Shown: piece after piece, positions 9,310 to 12,468 of the stretch | Layout: each line of letters starts with the position of its first letter | Numbering within the stretch: position 1 is the first letter of the stretch | Assembly: GCA_003024175.1 (NCBI GenBank) | Contig: MDYQ01000406.1 | Span: 1 to 12,468, forward strand | DNA length: 12,468 nucleotides | DNA from: Planoprotostelium fungivorum | Taxonomy: Eukaryota; Evosea; Variosea; Cavosteliida; Cavosteliaceae | Direction of reading: 5' to 3' | Program-made: the position numbers and the translations under genes | Notes under the pieces: model-generated | The model's input: the letters and a program-made list of their open reading frames with translations, nothing else | The model's database searches: none | Told to the model about the DNA's origin: nothing

Positions 9310-9412
9310 TTGGACTGTATCCTGAAGCAGTCCCATACGCCTTCACCGCCTCCGCCGACAGCATCACGAGGCACGATGTGGTCAGAGCACAGACCAACAG
9401 TCTAGCCCACAT
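9310..9412 (-). CDS. Possible alternative first exon with signal peptide
   Basis: The ATG at 9412 opens a frame reading MWARLLVCALTTSCLVMLSA followed by E-A, a good signal-peptide shape (short basic N-part, hydrophobic core, small-residue end). The frame reaches a GTGAGC donor after 9310. Splicing over 41 nt to an acceptor after 9269 gives a phase-1 join into the open frame of the giant LRR gene at 9268. Against it: the joined product would carry three hydrophobic stretches near its N-terminus. It may be the true start of the LRR gene or chance. Confidence 0.3.
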
Positions 9413-9621
9413 CTATAGAGCCACAAACTTGAAGAATAACATCACGAAAGAAATCAACAACTCCGGAGTGTTAACCGATTCATCACGCGAGATTGACGTG
9501 TCTCAGTGGACTGGTTACTATGTCAGGTTGATGGTCTTCATTTTCCACCTGAAGAAGACCTTAGTGACGTCTAATTTTCGTCATACTGCGGTCCTCGTTG
9601 GCAAGAGAGCTGGGTTCTTGT

Positions 9622-9909
9622 TTAGTTTTCTGAATTGGTCGGTCTGATCATGATCTTGGAATGGTGAAGAATCGCTTTCAGCGAACGCCGTCCTCGAGCG
9701 TCGTGTTGGGCGGCGAGGTTGAGATGTGGCATCTTCTGGATGTAAATGATGAGATCGAGATTGGAGATGTTGGTATCGAACTGAACATTTTGATATCGTG
9801 TGGAGGATGCGCACCTGACTGAGCCCAGGTAGTGTATTTTTTTAACTGTCGGTCCTGATATGCTGTTCATAGCCGATGTTATAGATGAATGATCTAGCAA
9901 TCTCGTCAA
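9622..9909 (-). CDS. Hypothetical small protein, 95 residues
   Basis: I do not recognise this ORF. It begins MTRLLDHSSITSAM and ends HSKIMIRPTNSEN with TAA at 9622. The second half (about 9781-9622) has C-ending codons (ATC, CTC, AAC, GCC) like those of the sure genes here, while the first half has ordinary codons and includes an A-rich run. A possible short intron (gtgcg...cag, about 9815-9782) would change the frame, so the unspliced reading is kept. No domain, signal peptide or membrane segment is seen. It could be a terminal exon of a gene whose upstream exons I cannot place, or non-coding. Confidence 0.3.
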   Translation of the reverse strand: MTRLLDHSSITSAMNSISGPTVKKIHYLGSVRCASSTRYQNVQFDTNISNLDLIIYIQKMPHLNLAAQHDARGRRSLKAILHHSKIMIRPTNSEN

Positions 9910-10083
9910 TCAAACTTTGTTATAGTGGAAGGAGCTGAGAGGATGTGTAATCATCGGCGTGGCGTTTGTGTTTTTTTTGTCAAAAAATTCGATCAATATT
10001 GCTCATTCAATCTCTTCCATGGAGTCATTGACCTCATTTTGTGTCGATAGTCATACATCACGCTTCATTTTGCACAGAGGAAT

Positions 10084-10089
10084 TTTATT
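10084..10089 (-). terminator. AATAAA polyadenylation signal
   Basis: AATAAA on the minus strand in an AT-rich stretch, 26 nt past the stop at 10116 and 116 nt past the alternative stop at 10206. Position and strand fit 3' processing of the phosphatase transcript. Confidence 0.45.
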
Positions 10090-10115
10090 TTCCATTCATG
10101 TGTTCTTTTGTCATC

Positions 10116-10949
10116 TCATCCATTGAGTGATCTGATTTCAGCATTCGTCCAGTGGGAGAGAGATCTATCCCATTCAGGAGATGCTATTCTTTTTTGCGAT
10201 GATCGTCACCTGTGCAGCCTGCCAGCTATGGAGCGAAACCATGTCTGGGTGATTTGCAATACGTCTCCGTGGCTCACAAAGATGATCCATTGGTCCACGC
10301 CTCTCGAGTCGGTCTGAGCGATGAGAGATGTGACTCGATCTAACACGGCGCGGATGGATTCTGAGCCATGACTTTCAAAATCTTCTCCCTTTTTCATGAT
10401 CAGCCGTCCAGCTCGATGATGCGAACGATCGTATCACCTGATTGAGATCGTCTTCCCAAATGAGAGAATACAATTCGTTACTCTTTCCTTCTAAATCACC
10501 AAATACTCTCTCGCGAAGGATGGGAGTCACTTCGTAATCGATTTGAGAGAATAAGGTCGGCTGTTGTTCCTGTGGTCAATCATGAGAAATGTTGGATACC
10601 GCGATATCATGATTTCACCATGATGGTCTTCCTGAACACATCAGCAGTCTGAGACGCTCTCGAAAAGTCTGAAGTCAAGATGAGAAGTCGATCAGGTCTT
10701 TGTAACTCTCTGATGGACTGACACCATCGCTCTGCAGATTCCTTGGCTTGTCTCACTCCCTCCTCTGTTAATCCATATGTGTCACTGGTACCTCGCTTGG
10801 ATGTCGGTTATTCGCACATATTCACGCGTGGCACCCGATTTTGGATCACTGATGATGATCCCCTGTCTGTTGGCGTTGCTCTCTGCATGCCTCAGCCCGA
10901 ACCACTTGCACTTCAGATCAGTTGGCTTCGCTCTCGCCATCGTCTCCAT
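10116..10949 (-). CDS. Histidine phosphatase (phosphoglycerate mutase-like), about 204 residues
   Basis: Exons: 10835-10949, 10619-10791, 10438-10569, 10210-10388, 10116-10131, all in frame with GT-AG introns of 43, 49, 49 and 78 nt. The start at 10949 is the first ATG after an in-frame stop. Motifs of the histidine phosphatase superfamily: LRHAES (R20, nucleophile H21), SDFSRASQTA (R83), LRERVFGDLEG (E116) and VSHGDVLQ (H180). The family uses a phospho-histidine intermediate to remove or move phosphate; substrate cannot be read from sequence, and members include sugar-phosphate and protein phosphatases. The usual RHG is RHA here. No signal peptide, so probably cytosolic. The 3' end has two readings: no splice of the last intron gives stop TGA at 10206-10208 (200 residues, ending GRLHR); splicing gives GRLHRSLNG and stop at 10116, which I prefer because HRSL resembles the family's C-terminal region. 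Confidence 0.82.
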
Positions 10950-11251
10950 CAAGAAATGATCTGAATCACATCTGCATTGGATGCGCTCGTGTCAAACTAC
11001 ACTTATGGCGGGATTTTCGTGAAACAGTTACAAGCGACCGCCCTATCTTCACCCGCAGGCTGCCTCTATCGAAGGGCAAGACCACGACCAGTGGCACACT
11101 CTCCGTTCACTCTCCTGTGGATATCTATATCTAAGACATCCCTCCCAGACGGAAGGGCACACGTAAGGTCTGGAAAGGACCTAAAGCTGTTCACTTCTTA
11201 GAACAGACGCCCACTAACAAGGAGGGACACACAACAACACGAAGAGGAGGA
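10950..11251. promoter_or_regulatory. Divergent intergenic region (putative bidirectional promoter)
   Basis: A 302-bp spacer between the start codons of the minus-strand phosphatase and the plus-strand kinase, so it should hold both promoters and 5' UTRs. Just before the kinase ATG the sequence is purine-rich with an A/C-rich stretch. No clear TATA box or known operator is seen. Small plus-strand ORFs here show no domain and are not supported. Confidence 0.5.
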
Positions 11252-12468
11252 ATGATGGAGAGAACGAGAGCAGCATCTGTCTTTGAGATGGAAACGAAGG
11301 AGAAGATCGTGGCGCCTCCGGCTCTGTTGACGCACGCGGACATGCAGCAACAGCTGTTGAGTCTCACATTACCGGATCAAGAGGCATTCGATCGACCGCG
11401 AGCCATATCGACCAATCCACAAATGGGTGAGTTCCAATGGAAACAAATCATCATCCATTCGACATAACCATCACACTGTGTCCTCTTGTTCACATCGCCC
11501 TGGATTCTCACATTTGATTCAGATAAACCGGACACCAATCTGCGAAAGCTGCGAAAGACAATGTCATTCCCAAGTAAATACGACATATCGAACGACTTCG
11601 ACATCAGCCCGAAGAGGATCGGGGAGGGAGCCAGCTGCATCGTCTATTCGTGAGGACATCCATCCATCTCCTCCATTCTCATTTCTTCGCAGCGGAGTTC
11701 ATCGATCGAGTGGAACACAAGTGGGTGTTGGGAAGATGCATCTTCCATCACGTCCGAACGTGATCTGAGACGAAGACAGGTCGCCGTCAAACAAGTTCCG
11801 GAGAGCCACCTTCTTAAAGAACCAGCGTTACTCAAGGAAGTCTCCATTCTGAGCCGATTAAGACATCCTAACGTCGTCGGACTCGTCGCAGCCTCCCCTC
11901 ACAAACGTGAGTCGGATCATCTTCCATCCTCCATCATCTAATGTCTACATCAGAACATCTGGCGGTGGTGATGGAGATCTTATCGGGAGAGAACCTCTTC
12001 GACTGGGTCTGCGATCATCATGGACCTATCTCTGAAGACGTCACAAAGAATGTCGTGCGTCAGCTGCTGAGGGCTCTCCAGCACCTCCACGAGCGTAATG
12101 TGAGTCCCCGACGCGTTGTAGACGCCGATTAAAATCATTTTCAATTCGAATTGATTGGAATATCGTAGATCATACATCGTGACATCAAATTGGAGAACGC
12201 CATGTGGAGCGACGATCAGCGATCGACGCTGAAACTCATCGACTTTGGATTGGCCGCCCACGTCGGGGAGCTCAAACAAATCGAAGCACCGATGAATGGA
12301 CAGTCGCTGGGCACGCTCGGCTATAAATCACCGGAGGTGAGATATCCATCAGATCACGATGGCGATGTTGATGATGGCTCAGGTTCTAAACGAATGTAAA
12401 TACGGTCCGTGGTCCGATTGTTGGTCTGTCGGCGTCTTAACTTGTGAGTCCCCTCCATCATGCATCTT
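11252..12468 (+). CDS. Serine/threonine protein kinase (3' partial, 277 residues visible)
   Basis: Exons: 11252-11426, 11523-11649, 11693-11720, 11780-11906, 11954-12099, 12169-12336, 12383-12443; intron 7 starts at 12444 and runs off the window. All joins are in frame. Residues 1-83 form a non-catalytic extension; the kinase domain starts near 84. Gly-rich loop IGEGASCIVY (91-100), VAVK with K114, helix C E130, HRDIKLEN (catalytic D206, N211), DFG (226-228), GTLGYKSPE (249-257, SPE in place of APE) and SDCWSVGV (D269). Every residue needed for activity so far is present, so an active Ser/Thr kinase is expected; the DIKLEN and GTLGYxSPE motifs suggest a CAMK-like group, but assignment is tentative. 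No signal peptide or membrane segment in the visible part, so probably cytosolic. The start at 11252 is followed by a second ATG at 11255. The remaining C-lobe lies beyond the right edge. Confidence 0.88.

Larger units (their letters stand above)
9303..10115. other. Spacer between LRR gene and phosphatase gene
   Basis: Apart from the two weak minus-strand candidates above, no gene is supported. A plus-strand ORF of 158 codons (9171-9647) overlaps them and the LRR leader exon. The part from about 9910 to 10115 is AT-rich, with a T8 run near 9971 and an A6 run shortly after, and looks like 3' flank of the phosphatase gene. No RNA gene or mobile-element structure is visible. Confidence 0.5.

Noticed and set aside
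10743-11201. Overlapping plus-strand ORFs near 10743-11201.
   Set aside because: Those before 10949 are antisense to phosphatase exons; the rest fall in the divergent spacer with no recognisable domain or splice pattern.
11377-11847. Minus-strand ORFs opposite the kinase gene.
   Set aside because: Shadows of kinase exons 1-4, whose plus-strand splicing restores a full set of kinase motifs.

Overview
The window looks like nuclear DNA of a microbial eukaryote, probably an amoeba-like protist (an amoebozoan such as a protosteloid amoeba is my best guess, from gene content and intron style only). Coding sequence is broken by dozens of very short GT-AG introns, mostly 36-50 nt and the longest 96 nt, with GTGAG-type donors and a CTGAC-like branch motif just before the acceptor. 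There are no bacterial operons, Shine-Dalgarno sites, tRNAs, rRNAs or CRISPR arrays.

Positions 1-9302 hold one very large minus-strand gene whose 3' end lies beyond base 1. By hand-splicing about 50 exons, all in frame, I read at least about 2,280 residues: a hydrophobic N-terminal region, five consecutive leucine-rich-repeat (LRR) units of roughly 375 residues, then a beta-helix with GGA(I/L/V) and FxxN repeats like those of chlamydial polymorphic membrane proteins. The five units share an almost identical exon template, including a 29-nt microexon in each. Units 2 and 4 share a 757-bp tract (3813-4569 and 6997-7753) with no difference, introns included. The protein is probably a secreted or surface adhesion or recognition protein; any membrane anchor or kinase would lie outside the window.

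Positions 9303-10115 are poorly resolved: a possible alternative signal-peptide exon, one weak minus-strand ORF, an antisense ORF of similar quality, and AT-rich spacer. Positions 10116-10949 encode a small minus-strand histidine phosphatase (phosphoglycerate mutase-like) with four or five exons. A 302-bp spacer (10950-11251) separates it from a divergent plus-strand Ser/Thr protein kinase gene from 11252 to beyond the right edge, seven exons visible, with all catalytic motifs so far intact.

Nothing ties the three genes into one pathway. The most notable content is the five-unit LRR array, its near-crystalline exon structure, the evidence of recent sequence homogenisation between units, and the fusion to a PMP-like beta-helix.
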